From Gammaproteobacteria bacterium (GTDB taxonomy: Bacteria; Pseudomonadota; Gammaproteobacteria; Pseudomonadales; Azotimanducaceae), in assembly GCA_026707905.1 (NCBI GenBank), contig JAPOVY010000038.1:1-64000 (forward strand): a stretch of 64,000 nt of DNA, read 5' to 3'. Under the pieces are notes generated by a model. It made no database searches and was not told where the DNA came from. It saw nothing but the letters and a program-made list of their open reading frames with translations. Shown piece after piece: positions 53,782 through 63,244 of this stretch (within the stretch, counting starts at the first letter, position 1; each line of letters starts with the position of its first letter). The translations under genes and the position numbers were made by a program.

Positions 53782-54252
53782 GTGACCCAACCTATTACCT
53801 CCGATAGTCCACTCACCGCGGTTCAACGCGCGATTTTTGACGTCGTTTTGGATCAGATCATTCCGGAAGATCCAGCGCGCAAAAAGCCCAGCGCAGCCGA
53901 CGTTGGCGTATTTGAATACATCTTAGTGCGCAATCCTGAGTCCTTCGATGAGATCGGCCGCCAATTAGATGAACTAGCCGCACAAGCAACGTCATCCCAT
54001 CAAAAGGAATACACAGAACTTACCCGTGAATTGCAGGACGACACGCTGAATCGATTACACGAACAGGATTCTCGATTCCTATTGATTCTGTCGCTACAAG
54101 CCGTCGAGTGTTACTACCTCGATAGCCGCGTTATGGCAGCCATTGGGTTACCCGCACGCGCGCCATATCCGGAAGGATTTACGGTACACCGAGGCGATTT
54201 GTCGTTGCTGGATCCCGTTCGTGAACGAGGGAGAATCTGGCGGCGCACATAA
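53782..54252 (+). CDS. gluconate 2-dehydrogenase subunit 3-like small protein
   Basis: A 156-residue helical protein, the likely partner of the GMC dehydrogenase. It opens PLTAVQRAIFDVVLDQIIPEDP, resembling the start of gluconate 2-dehydrogenase subunit 3 after its signal. The usual Tat signal peptide is missing, consistent with the large subunit also lacking one, so the pair may be cytoplasmic. GTG start, 5 bases after the GMC stop. Confidence 0.75.
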   Translation: MTQPITSDSPLTAVQRAIFDVVLDQIIPEDPARKKPSAADVGVFEYILVRNPESFDEIGRQLDELAAQATSSHQKEYTELTRELQDDTLNRLHEQDSRFLLILSLQAVECYYLDSRVMAAIGLPARAPYPEGFTVHRGDLSLLDPVRERGRIWRRT

Positions 54253-54353
54253 ATTGAGCACGGAATAGCTATTAATTGATCAATTTTCTATCAATCTAAT
54301 ACTTGCGCTGCGCAGATTTCGCCATATAGTTAGCTAACAACCTTGTTTCTTAG

Positions 54354-54370
54354 TTGGCACGGTATTTGCT
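54354..54370 (+). promoter_or_regulatory. sigma-54 (RpoN) promoter
   Basis: The sequence TTGGCACGGTATTTGCT fits the sigma-54 consensus TTGGCACR-N4-TTGCW in full: GG at 54356-54357 (-24) and GC at 54368-54369 (-12) have the required 10 bases between them. The transcript should begin near 54381, 36 bases before the porin ATG. The region upstream (54253-54353) is AT-rich and could bend for IHF. No classical NtrC dyad was found. Confidence 0.85.
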
Positions 54371-54416
54371 TAAACAAGGAAACGCTTTAGACCGCTTGAC
54401 TCAGGAGGAACAAGTC

Positions 54417-55106
54417 ATGCGCATCAAACACGTTTTCATTGGCTGCGTCGCAGCTGTGCTTACATGTACACCTGCGTTCGCCGATGAAGAAGACGGCGGA
54501 TTCTCCGGGAATGTCACAATTGCGTCCGACTACTCATTCCGCGGCGTATCTCAAACGAACCTATTACCTGCAATCCAGGGCGGATTCGACTACGAACTCG
54601 ACAATGGGTTTTCGTTTGGGACTTGGGCATCGAACGTCAACTACGGTGATGGGGGCACAAGTCAAGAATTGGATCTTTATGTCGGGTTCACGCAATCCCT
54701 CAACGACACGACGTCAGTAAGTTTCTCTTTGGTTCAGCTCGAATATCCTGGTGATGGTGAGAACTTGGACTACCAGGAAATAGGTGCAAGTCTCGATATG
54801 GGTTCTATTAGTCTCGGCTTTGTATATTCACCAAGTTATGTCGGTGTCAACGATTGGCAATTCAACTACCTATCGGTCGGCTACGGGATGACCCTCGGCG
54901 AAAACGTCGATTTCAGCGCTAGCATCGGGCTAAACTCAGCTGATGACATCGCAGGCGAAGGCGAGGACTCGTATATCGACTACTCAGTCGGCGTCAGCGT
55001 GCCCATTGGCGGCATCGACCTCGGTTTCAATGTTGTCGGAACCAATATCGACGACAACGAACTAGGCGAAGGTCGACTCGTCTTTTCGCTGAGTAAATCA
55101 CTCTAA
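54417..55106 (+). CDS. TorF family putative porin
   Basis: A 229-residue outer-membrane protein of the TIGR02001 type. The signal peptide MRIKHVFIGCVAAVLTCTPAFA fixes the ATG at 54417, which has AGGAGGAA eight bases before it. The mature part alternates aromatic and hydrophobic residues as in a beta-barrel (SYRGVSQ-like SFRGVSQTNLLPAIQGGFDY, then repeated strand patterns). It is acidic and ends LVFSLSKSL, with a terminal Leu rather than Phe. Under a sigma-54 promoter with glnK-amt, it may admit a nitrogen source across the outer membrane. Confidence 0.88.
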   Translation: MRIKHVFIGCVAAVLTCTPAFADEEDGGFSGNVTIASDYSFRGVSQTNLLPAIQGGFDYELDNGFSFGTWASNVNYGDGGTSQELDLYVGFTQSLNDTTSVSFSLVQLEYPGDGENLDYQEIGASLDMGSISLGFVYSPSYVGVNDWQFNYLSVGYGMTLGENVDFSASIGLNSADDIAGEGEDSYIDYSVGVSVPIGGIDLGFNVVGTNIDDNELGEGRLVFSLSKSL

Positions 55107-55137
55107 CACCCCTCCCTTAACACGCTAAACGTTCATA

Positions 55138-55163
55138 CCGGTGCAGCTTCACAGCTGCACCGG
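55138..55163 (+). other. strong hairpin between porin and glnK
   Basis: CCGGTGCAGC and GCTGCACCGG form a perfect 10-bp GC-rich stem with a 6-base loop. There is no T-run, so rather than full termination it may protect the porin mRNA 3' end or reduce read-through into glnK. A dimeric-protein binding site is the alternative. Confidence 0.5.
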
Positions 55164-55182
55164 CGGGACCTCTGCGTCCTGA

Positions 55183-55554
<372 letters not shown>

Positions 55555-55585
55555 CGACGTCCAAACGAACTAAAGGAGACTAAAC

Positions 55586-56821
55586 GTGGAACCTCTGTTA
55601 GAAACTAACTACGCGTTAGACACGCTTTACATGCTCATGACCGCTGTGTTGGTGATGTTCATGGCTTGCGGATTTTCGATGCTTGAGTCAGGGATGGTAC
55701 GAGCAAAAAATACCGCGGAAATCCTGACGAAGAATGTCGCACTTTATGCGATCGCTTGCATTATGTATCTGTTCGTTGGCTATCACATCATGTATGTTGG
55801 CGGCGCGGACGGTGGCGGCGTATTACCTTCATTCGGGCTGTTGATTGGAGAAGAGAACAGTGCGGTTGGAGAGGGCACCTATTCCGCCCGTGCCGACTAT
55901 TTCTTCCAAGTCGTGTTCGTCGCAACCGCGATGTCCATCGTGTCTGGTGCTGTAGCTGAGCGAATGAAACTCTGGGCGTTCCTGATATTCGCGGTTGTAT
56001 TAACCGGGTTCATCTATCCAATCCAAGGCATGTGGAAATGGGGCGGCGGCTTCTTAGACGAACAAGGTTTTCTCGACTTCGCGGGTTCTGGCGTCGTTCA
56101 TCTCTGCGGTGCGGTTGCGGCATTTACCGGGGTGCTATTTCTGGGTGCGCGTCGAGGCAAGTATGGTCCCGGTGGCGAAGTACACGCACTTCCAGGCTGC
56201 AACATGCCGTTGGCGACGCTGGGTATGTTCATATTGTGGTTCGGCTGGTTCGGTTTCAATGGTGGCTCCGAACTCATCATTTCGAATTTCGAAGAAGCGA
56301 ACGTTGTCGCACAAATTTTTGTGAACACGAATATCGCGGCATGCGGTGGCTTGATTGTCGCATTAATTCTTGCGCGGGCAGTCTTCGGTAAGGCAGATCT
56401 AACCATGGCTTTGAACGGTGCATTGGCCGGATTGGTTTCAATCACGGCGGAGCCAGCTGCAGGACCGGCAAGTCTGGCATTGTTTACAGGTGCTGTTGGC
56501 GGCGCGATCGTGTTCGGCTCCATCATCGTAATGGATAGGTATCTCAAGATCGACGATCCAGTCGGCGCGATTAGCGTACACGGCGTATGCGGTATCTGGG
56601 GATTGCTCGCTGTGTGCTACACAAATCCAGAAGCAACCATAGGCGCTCAGTTACTAGGCATCGTTTCGATCATCGGCTTTGTCGGTATTGCAACAGCCAT
56701 CGTTTGGGCAATTCTGAAAGTCACGATGGGAATCCGGGTATCTGAGGAAGAGGAAGAATCGGGTGTCGACTACTCCGAAGTCGGTATCGAGGCCTATCCC
56801 GAATTTGTTAACGCACCTTAA
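55586..56821 (+). CDS. amt: ammonium transporter
   Basis: A 411-residue, about 11-helix Amt/Mep/Rh channel. The twin pore histidines are in GSGVVHLCGAVAAF and AISVHGVCGIWG. FFQVVFVATAMSIVSGAVAERM and FGWFGFNGGSEL are family signatures. It starts at GTG with AAAGGAG seven bases before. The acidic cytoplasmic tail (EEEEESGVDYSEVG) is followed by a terminator, so the second PII gene may have its own promoter. Confidence 0.95.
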   Translation: MEPLLETNYALDTLYMLMTAVLVMFMACGFSMLESGMVRAKNTAEILTKNVALYAIACIMYLFVGYHIMYVGGADGGGVLPSFGLLIGEENSAVGEGTYSARADYFFQVVFVATAMSIVSGAVAERMKLWAFLIFAVVLTGFIYPIQGMWKWGGGFLDEQGFLDFAGSGVVHLCGAVAAFTGVLFLGARRGKYGPGGEVHALPGCNMPLATLGMFILWFGWFGFNGGSELIISNFEEANVVAQIFVNTNIAACGGLIVALILARAVFGKADLTMALNGALAGLVSITAEPAAGPASLALFTGAVGGAIVFGSIIVMDRYLKIDDPVGAISVHGVCGIWGLLAVCYTNPEATIGAQLLGIVSIIGFVGIATAIVWAILKVTMGIRVSEEEEESGVDYSEVGIEAYPEFVNAP

Positions 56822-56825
56822 GTCG

Positions 56826-56841
56826 AGTCGTAATTACGACT
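56826..56841. other. 16-bp perfect palindrome after amt
   Basis: AGTCGTAATTACGACT is its own reverse complement and starts 5 bases after the amt stop. It may bind a dimeric regulator or form a short hairpin; chance is possible. It shares the TCGTAAT half-site with the inverted repeat at 31454-31484. Confidence 0.35.
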
Positions 56842-56870
56842 AAAGGTAAGAATCGTTGCGAAAATGAAGA

Positions 56871-56895
56871 ACGCGCGGCTTGACCGCGCGTTTTT
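56871..56895 (+). terminator. rho-independent terminator after amt
   Basis: ACGCGCGG, loop CTTGA, CCGCGCGT forms an 8-bp GC-rich stem (56871-56891) followed by TTTT. It should end most transcripts of the porin-glnK-amt unit ahead of the second PII gene, 110 bases on. Confidence 0.85.
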
Positions 56896-56975
56896 CGTTG
56901 TTCCTTTCACATTAATCTACGACACACGACGCGACCGGCAACTCCTAGGTTTTTCTTCGTCCATCGGCGAAGTAG

Positions 56976-57344
<369 letters not shown>

Positions 57345-57428
57345 ACGCGTCTAAGCCATTACTGTCACGATGCGTGACATGTGACCAAGAACGTACTCGA
57401 CGACGCGTCGCGCGCTCATACACATTCC

Positions 57429-58793
57429 ATGCAATACGTCTCCACGCGGGGAGGGGTTCAGCCCGTAAGTTTTGAGCACGCTTTGCTCGAAGGGCAAGCG
57501 GAAGATGGCGGTCTCTATCTCCCGGAACGATATCCCCAATTAACCGACCGCTGGGAGTCCTTCAAAAAACTCTCATTTAGTGAGCTTGCATACGAGATCG
57601 TATCGCTGTATGCAACCGATGTCGATTCCGCGACCCTTCGAGCTATTCTCGACGAAGCATTCGCGACATTCGATGATGAAGACGTCGTTCCATTGGTCAA
57701 GATCGATGACTTCCACGTCCTCGAACTATTTCACGGTCCGACCTTGGCATTCAAAGACGTGGCACTTCAGGTGTTAGGGCGGTTGTTTGAACACACACTT
57801 AGGAAGCGCGATCAGGTACTAAACATCCTCGGCGCTACTAGTGGTGACACGGGTAGTGCAGCCATCGCTGGAGTACAAGGCCGAAGAGGTATCGGCATCT
57901 TCATCATGTTTCCCGATGGCCGTACAAGTCGGCTGCAAGAGCTGCAAATGACGACCGTTCGTGAGAAGAATGTCCATTGCCTTGCGATTGACGGCAGCTT
58001 CGACGACTGCCAACGGATCCTCAAATCCATTTTTAATGACATCGAATTCAAGCGCAGCGCTAGTCTCGGCGCCGTCAACTCGATCAACTGGGCTCGGATC
58101 ATGGTCCAGATTGTGTACTACGTGTACGCAACGCTTCGGTACAACGAACCAGTGACATTCAGTGTACCCACCGGTAATTTCGGCAACATCCTATCTGCGA
58201 TTCTCGCTATGCAGATGGGCGCACCTATTCGACGCTTAATACTCGGTACAAACGAAAACGATATTCTCGCAAGGTTCTTTGTCAGTGGTGAATACAAGCG
58301 CGGCGCAGTTCAGCAGACTCTTAGCCCATCCATGGATATTCAAGTCGCCAGCAATCTGGAGAGGTTTATCTACCTGTATCTGGATGGCGATTCTGAGCGG
58401 CTCGTACGCTTTATCCAAGAATTCGCTGAAAACAGCCATGCGACATTGCATCGGAACGGAAACGTCGATACGACCATCGACGCTCGACGTGTCGATACGA
58501 ATGAGACATTAAAGACGATCCGTGAAACGTGGGAACGCTTCGGGTATCTCGTCGATCCACATACAGCGGTCGGCGTTGCTGCAGCCGCTCACGCGCGATC
58601 CGAAGGTCCCGTCGTATGTCTCGCAACAGCCCATCCTGCGAAATTTCCCAATGCGGTGGATCAGGCGATCGGTAAACCGTTAGCGAATCACCCGCGGCTT
58701 GATGCACTCCACGAGAAGCACGCTAGAAAGGTCAAACTACCCGCGCAACAGGAGAAGGTAAGAAACTACCTCGAGGCGAACGTTATTTCGTAA
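57429..58793 (+). CDS. thrC: threonine synthase
   Basis: ThrC converts O-phosphohomoserine to threonine with PLP. At 454 residues it is the fold type II, long (gamma-proteobacterial) form. The PLP Lys is K109 in HGPTLAFKDVALQ. LGATSGDTGSAAIAG holds phosphate-binding residues and VPTGNFGNILSA the PLP-phosphate loop. ATG at 57429 gives the known opening MQYVSTRGG; the frame extends to a GTG at 57381. thrA/thrB and hom are not adjacent. Confidence 0.95.
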   Translation: MQYVSTRGGVQPVSFEHALLEGQAEDGGLYLPERYPQLTDRWESFKKLSFSELAYEIVSLYATDVDSATLRAILDEAFATFDDEDVVPLVKIDDFHVLELFHGPTLAFKDVALQVLGRLFEHTLRKRDQVLNILGATSGDTGSAAIAGVQGRRGIGIFIMFPDGRTSRLQELQMTTVREKNVHCLAIDGSFDDCQRILKSIFNDIEFKRSASLGAVNSINWARIMVQIVYYVYATLRYNEPVTFSVPTGNFGNILSAILAMQMGAPIRRLILGTNENDILARFFVSGEYKRGAVQQTLSPSMDIQVASNLERFIYLYLDGDSERLVRFIQEFAENSHATLHRNGNVDTTIDARRVDTNETLKTIRETWERFGYLVDPHTAVGVAAAAHARSEGPVVCLATAHPAKFPNAVDQAIGKPLANHPRLDALHEKHARKVKLPAQQEKVRNYLEANVIS

Positions 58794-58809
58794 CAAAGTC
58801 ACGTTGACT

Positions 58810-59526
58810 TCAACTGTAAGCTGATCGGCTCCGAACATCAATCGATTGAATCGCTTGCCGAACATCCGTTAGTTCGTGTACGACCGCTGTTGCGACATTG
58901 TCTGTCGGCTCGCGTTCGTGATCCAACCAAACAGTTTTCATTCCCGCATTCGCCGCACCTTCTATGTCTTCTCTTAAGCTGTCACCCACATGAACGGCTC
59001 GCGACGGTTCTTTTACGCCACCTAATTTAAGCGCGAGGTGAAATATCCTTACTGATGGCTTCGCAGCCCCAGCGTTTTCAGCATTTACATTAAATGAAAA
59101 GTATCGATCGATCGATGTCTGAGACACATTTGCATTGCCGTTCGTGATGGACGCAAGTTGATACACCTTACTTAGTTCCGCTAGCAGACGTATGGCGTCT
59201 GGATAGGGATCAACTTGGCAACGCCAGTGAATAAACACTGCAAAAGCGTCCTGTGCATAGCGACGAGCGTCTGTAGCCGTTAAACCGACCTCCCGAAAGC
59301 AGCGTTCCATATATGCGACTCGAAACGCGCTCACATCGTGCGCGATCTCCGGGCGTTCCCGCCTCACGGTGTCGCTCAATTCCTTGAGTCTTTCGTCACT
59401 TAGGGAAGCATGTTCCGGGACGTGCTCAACGATCCATGAATTCGTTTCCTTTGTTGCACGAAGGAGAACTTGATGAGATTCCCAGAGCGTGTTATCTAGA
59501 TCGAAGGTAACGAGCTCGATCGTCAC
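58810..59526 (-). CDS. HAD family phosphatase (YigB-like)
   Basis: A 238-residue HAD hydrolase with nucleophile motif DLDNTLWES (about 9-17), SITNGN (motif II), and HVGDSLREDIEGAANAGMKT (motif IV). Its position directly after xerC matches E. coli yigB, which encodes an FMN phosphatase. GTG start with a GTGA overlap with the xerC stop. Confidence 0.9.
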   Translation of the reverse strand: MTIELVTFDLDNTLWESHQVLLRATKETNSWIVEHVPEHASLSDERLKELSDTVRRERPEIAHDVSAFRVAYMERCFREVGLTATDARRYAQDAFAVFIHWRCQVDPYPDAIRLLAELSKVYQLASITNGNANVSQTSIDRYFSFNVNAENAGAAKPSVRIFHLALKLGGVKEPSRAVHVGDSLREDIEGAANAGMKTVWLDHEREPTDNVATAVVHELTDVRQAIQSIDVRSRSAYS

Positions 59527-60407
59527 GATTGACGCTTCGCTCGAGGGTGAGCCTTTTCGTATACCTTCGCTAAATAACCTGAATCGAGGTGTGTGTAAAC
59601 CTGGGTCGTGCTTATGTTCTCATGTCCCAACAGCTCTTGCACCGCGCGTAGATCGCCGCTGCTCTCTAACATATGGGTCGCGAAGCTATGACGCAACATG
59701 TGTGGGTGCAAACCGCTTGATCCAAGCTGTTTAACACCGTACGCCTTTAGTCTTGTTTGAACCGCACGCGGCGTCAGCCGTTTGCCTCGATTGGATGTAA
59801 ATAGCGGGTCACTCAGTTCGAATCGCCCCCTCGTACCAAGCCAGGTCTTTATTGCCTTCTTCGCAGCCCTACCAATAGGCGCGAGTCGCGCTTTATTTCC
59901 TTTGCCAACTACGTGGACTAATCCATCTTTGAGATCAACGTCTTTGATGTCGATGCCGACGAGCTCCTGTAACCTGATCCCCCCGGAGTACATGAGTTCA
60001 AACATTGCACGATCGCGTTTCTCTAACCGCGTCTCTGGCTCTACGTCGAGTAGGTAGTTCATCTGGTCGACGTCCAGGATTTTGGGTAGGCGCGACTGAC
60101 CTTTTGGATTACGAATGACTTCAGCCGGATTATTCGTACACCATCCTTCGCGAATTGTGAAGCGATAGAACGAACGTAGGCAAGAAAGGGTACGACTAAT
60201 CGAACTCGCCGCTAAGCCTTGTCGATTCAATCGCGCGATAAACTGCTTTATATCGTTTGGTGTAGCAGACAACACATCTTCTTGCCCAGCACAGAACTTC
60301 CTCAAATCTCGTTCGTACGCTGCGGCGGTGGCGACTGAGTATTCCTTCTCAATTCTTAGATAGGTCAGAAATTCTTCGCAGACTCTTGGCAAGACAGTGG
60401 TTTTCAC
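59523..60407 (-). CDS. xerC: site-specific tyrosine recombinase XerC
   Basis: XerC with XerD resolves chromosome dimers at dif near cell division. The 294-residue protein has the N-terminal SAM-like domain (FLTYLRIEKEYSVATAAAYERD) and the catalytic domain with Arg in SGGIRLQE, Lys in GKGNKARLAP, HMLRHSFATH and LGHENISTTQVYTHL (nucleophile Tyr). GTG at 60407 overlaps the DUF484 stop as GTGA; longer open frame upstream is not used. The dapF-DUF484-xerC-HAD order marks it as the chromosomal recombinase, not a phage integrase. Confidence 0.95.
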   Translation of the reverse strand: MKTTVLPRVCEEFLTYLRIEKEYSVATAAAYERDLRKFCAGQEDVLSATPNDIKQFIARLNRQGLAASSISRTLSCLRSFYRFTIREGWCTNNPAEVIRNPKGQSRLPKILDVDQMNYLLDVEPETRLEKRDRAMFELMYSGGIRLQELVGIDIKDVDLKDGLVHVVGKGNKARLAPIGRAAKKAIKTWLGTRGRFELSDPLFTSNRGKRLTPRAVQTRLKAYGVKQLGSSGLHPHMLRHSFATHMLESSGDLRAVQELLGHENISTTQVYTHLDSGYLAKVYEKAHPRAKRQS

Positions 60408-61021
60408 GATATAGATTCGAGCGAGTCGCGTTTGAGCGAATATGCGCCCGGGTTTGCCAAGATTCGATCCGCCGAACACGCCAAAGTGGCCCCGAGAAAG
60501 TCCAGAAACAGGGTTCCTACATCATTAGCGAAGAAATCGGGATCTTCTGCGCCAACGACCAATACACCTTTCAAAGATCGATGTGAAACTGGTATCTGTG
60601 CTAATGACGCCGGGTCAGCTACGTTCACATCAAGAAGCGCCCTATACGTTTCCCTACGGCAGGCTTCACACTTTGTAGACGTCAATGCTGAAAGAGATTC
60701 GCATAGAGAAGCATTTAGCGTTCCGAGAGCTCGTATATGTTGCGACCCGGTCCAAGTAACTTCGGGTTGTTCAACGTAGAAACGCGCGTGGTCCGCGGAC
60801 CGTTCGATCATTGTGCCTCCTATTGCATCGTCGAGATCTTCAACAGTCTCACACTCTTGAAGCGTCAACGCGATTTCAGCTATGATCTTAAAACTCTGTT
60901 CGTTTTCGTTGAATATCTCTGTTACGTTCTGCAAGCGCTCTCGAAGGTCGGCGATTTCGGCGCGTAGTTCTGGCAGCCGAACATCGGTTAGCGAAACAAC
61001 ATTACGTTCTCGTTTAGTCAA
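60404..61021 (-). CDS. DUF484 family protein (YigA-like)
   Basis: A 205-residue DUF484 protein with a GAF-like fold: LRAEIADLRERLQNVTEIFNENEQ (a coiled-coil helix), then CETVEDLDDAIGG, and LKGVLVVGAEDPDFFANDVG with GTLFLDFLGATLACS near the C terminus. The function is unknown; the gene sits between dapF and xerC in many gammaproteobacteria. TTG at 61021 is chosen because GGGGAG sits seven bases upstream and it trims the dapF overlap to 8 bases; ATGs at 61036 and 61060 are alternatives. Confidence 0.9.
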   Translation of the reverse strand: MTKRERNVVSLTDVRLPELRAEIADLRERLQNVTEIFNENEQSFKIIAEIALTLQECETVEDLDDAIGGTMIERSADHARFYVEQPEVTWTGSQHIRALGTLNASLCESLSALTSTKCEACRRETYRALLDVNVADPASLAQIPVSHRSLKGVLVVGAEDPDFFANDVGTLFLDFLGATLACSADRILANPGAYSLKRDSLESIS

Positions 61022-61865
61022 GCTTGATCTCCCCATCGAAGACTCGTGCGGTGGATGCAATTAATGAGATAGGGTATCCAGGTCCTGCCCAATCCACCGA
61101 GACAGTACCTCCTACTTGCTGGACCGCGACTCGGTCTTCAACGTGACCAGCAAGTCTTGCAGCGGTCACTGCAGCACATGCGCCCGTGCCACAAGCCATC
61201 GTCTCGCCCACCCCTCGTTCAAATACACGGAGCCGAATGAGATTACGATCGACTAGCTCCACGAATTCCACGTTCGCCGACTCGGGAAATCGGTCGTGTG
61301 CTTGTATCGCGTTCGAGACCGTCTCGAAATCGAATTCGCAAGTCTCCTTCATGAGAACGACAGCGTGCGGATTGCCCATCCCAACGGGAATGAGACTAAT
61401 CGTTCGCGAAGCGTCGAGATTTAAGTCAATTACGTATTCAAGCTGAGGCGATTTAGCGACAAATGGCACACAATCTGGATCTGTAGTCGGTATACCAAGT
61501 TCCGCTCGTGCGAGCTCGTTCCCATCAGAATCAGCGCCTAAAACCGTGGCCTTGACGATGCCACCAAGGGTCTTGAATGTAACAGTCGGGTTTGCGCTCA
61601 GATTCTCTTCACTCACAAACCGTGCAACACACAACGTGCCGTTCCCACACTGTTGAGCGGAACTGCCGTCGTTGTTGTAGATAACTAACTCGAAGTCAGC
61701 GCACTCTTCTTGAAGCGCCTTGATCTGCAACAATTGGTCAAATCCGATGCCTCGGTGACGATCGCCCGCCTCACGAATCCAATCAGTTCGTAACTCGATT
61801 TCCTGCGTAACGGATCCGATTACTAAGAAATCATTTCCGAGTGCATGCATCTTCGTGAACTTCAC
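61014..61865 (-). CDS. dapF: diaminopimelate epimerase
   Basis: DapF interconverts LL- and meso-diaminopimelate for lysine and peptidoglycan. It is 283 residues. Both catalytic cysteines are seen, in NDGSSAQQCGNGTLCVA (about 79) and ETMACGTGACAAV (about 226). It opens MKFTKMHALGNDFLVI. GTG start, 10 bases after the lysA stop, so both lysine-pathway genes are in one operon. Confidence 0.97.
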   Translation of the reverse strand: MKFTKMHALGNDFLVIGSVTQEIELRTDWIREAGDRHRGIGFDQLLQIKALQEECADFELVIYNNDGSSAQQCGNGTLCVARFVSEENLSANPTVTFKTLGGIVKATVLGADSDGNELARAELGIPTTDPDCVPFVAKSPQLEYVIDLNLDASRTISLIPVGMGNPHAVVLMKETCEFDFETVSNAIQAHDRFPESANVEFVELVDRNLIRLRVFERGVGETMACGTGACAAVTAARLAGHVEDRVAVQQVGGTVSVDWAGPGYPISLIASTARVFDGEIKLD

Positions 61866-61875
61866 GATAGAGATC

Positions 61876-63126
61876 TCACGCCTGTTCGAGATTCAGTAAG
61901 TCAGTTATCGATTCTCGGCGTCGCGCAACCGTCCAGGAATCCCCTTCTACGACGACTTCTGCAGGTCTCATGCGCGAGTTGTAGTTTGAACTCATGACAA
62001 AACCATAAGCACCAACGTCGCGAATCGCCAATAGGTCGCCTTCCTGCACTGCTAACGGCCTCGCTGTCGCAAGAAAGTCTCCTGTTTCGCAGATAGGTCC
62101 AACGATATTCCAATCGCGTTCTTCACCGTCCGTGTTATCCACTTTTTCAACGTCATGAAACGCTTCATATAACGCAGGTCTTATTAGGTCGTTCATGGCG
62201 GCATCGACGATGCAAAAATCGAGATATCCGTCTCGGGTCGCGGGTTTTAGATACTCAACACGCGTTAGTAATACACCAGCACGTCCAATCAACGAACGAC
62301 CTGGTTCCACGTCCACTTCGATATCCTGTAAGCGGCGCTGTGAAATCAACTCTCCTAGATCTGTAAACGAAAACGGTTCCTCGTCGGAATACGTAATCCC
62401 GAATCCGCCGCCGATATCAAGCACCGCACACGTAATCCCCTCTTCGAGAAGCAGGGATCGAAGCTCGATTAAGGCGTCTAGTGAATCCGCATAGGGTTCA
62501 ATTTCTGTTAGCTGTGAGCCGATATGGCAAGCGAGTCCCACAAATTTCAATTTCGGCATGTCATTCGCAATCTCAGTCGCCAGCTGGAAGGCATCGTTCT
62601 CTGGCATGCCAAACTTGTTCTCGCGCATACCTGTCGCGATATATGGATGTGTATCCACATCGATATCTGGATTTACTCGAATGGCAACAGGCGCTGTGAT
62701 TGTCAATCGTTCAGCAATCTCTGCAATCCGATACGTTTCCGCGACACTCTCAACATTTAAGCAGCCGATTCCCGCTTTCAAGGCGAAGCTGATTTCTTGA
62801 TGTGATTTACCGACACCCGAAAACACGACATCAGAAGGGTCGGCTCCTGCTCGAATGACGCGTTCTAGCTCCCCTCCCGATACGATGTCGAAACCGGCAC
62901 CAAGGGCGACCAAGCGTCTTAGTACTTCGAGATTCGAGTTTGCCTTTACGGCGTAGCGGATACGAGCATCAACTGACGCAAGCGCACGATCAAGTTCTTG
63001 ATATCGAGAAGCGATATCTGACCAGCAATATATGTAGCAAGGGGTGCCAACCTGCGCTGCGATCGTGCTAAGGGGGATATCGTCAGCGCACAATACGCCT
63101 TCTTTTCGCAGGTAAGGCAATTTCAA
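61876..63126 (-). CDS. lysA: diaminopimelate decarboxylase
   Basis: LysA makes lysine from meso-diaminopimelate with PLP. It is a 416-residue alanine-racemase-fold protein; the PLP Lys is K61 in RYAVKANSN, the Schiff-base partner region is GIGCLNVES, the glycine-rich phosphate loop is LDIGGGFGI, and GPICETGDFLA holds the substrate-contacting Cys at the dimer interface. TTG start with AAGGGAC just upstream. It diverges from the permease across about 118 bases. Confidence 0.96.
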   Translation of the reverse strand: MKLPYLRKEGVLCADDIPLSTIAAQVGTPCYIYCWSDIASRYQELDRALASVDARIRYAVKANSNLEVLRRLVALGAGFDIVSGGELERVIRAGADPSDVVFSGVGKSHQEISFALKAGIGCLNVESVAETYRIAEIAERLTITAPVAIRVNPDIDVDTHPYIATGMRENKFGMPENDAFQLATEIANDMPKLKFVGLACHIGSQLTEIEPYADSLDALIELRSLLLEEGITCAVLDIGGGFGITYSDEEPFSFTDLGELISQRRLQDIEVDVEPGRSLIGRAGVLLTRVEYLKPATRDGYLDFCIVDAAMNDLIRPALYEAFHDVEKVDNTDGEERDWNIVGPICETGDFLATARPLAVQEGDLLAIRDVGAYGFVMSSNYNSRMRPAEVVVEGDSWTVARRRESITDLLNLEQA

Positions 63127-63244
63127 GTCCCTTTGTCATGCCTTGGCGGAGAATCTCCGCGAAGCAAGTATAAGAGTACGCTTCGAATTCCCGCATGTCT
63201 CCTACGCCTGTATTTAATCTGACCATTCTCATATCTCACTAACA

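Noticed and set aside
54304..54314. TGCGCTGCGCA as an NtrC site upstream of the sigma-54 promoter
   Set aside because: It is a perfect dyad but does not match the NtrC consensus (TGCACY-N5-RGTGCA).
55138..55163. Hairpin before glnK as a true terminator
   Set aside because: The 10-bp stem is strong but has no T-run, and glnK lies close downstream in a likely shared transcript, so it was kept as an undefined hairpin.
59523..60407. Tyrosine recombinase as a phage or island integrase
   Set aside because: Its coupling in dapF-DUF484-xerC-HAD order identifies the chromosomal XerC.
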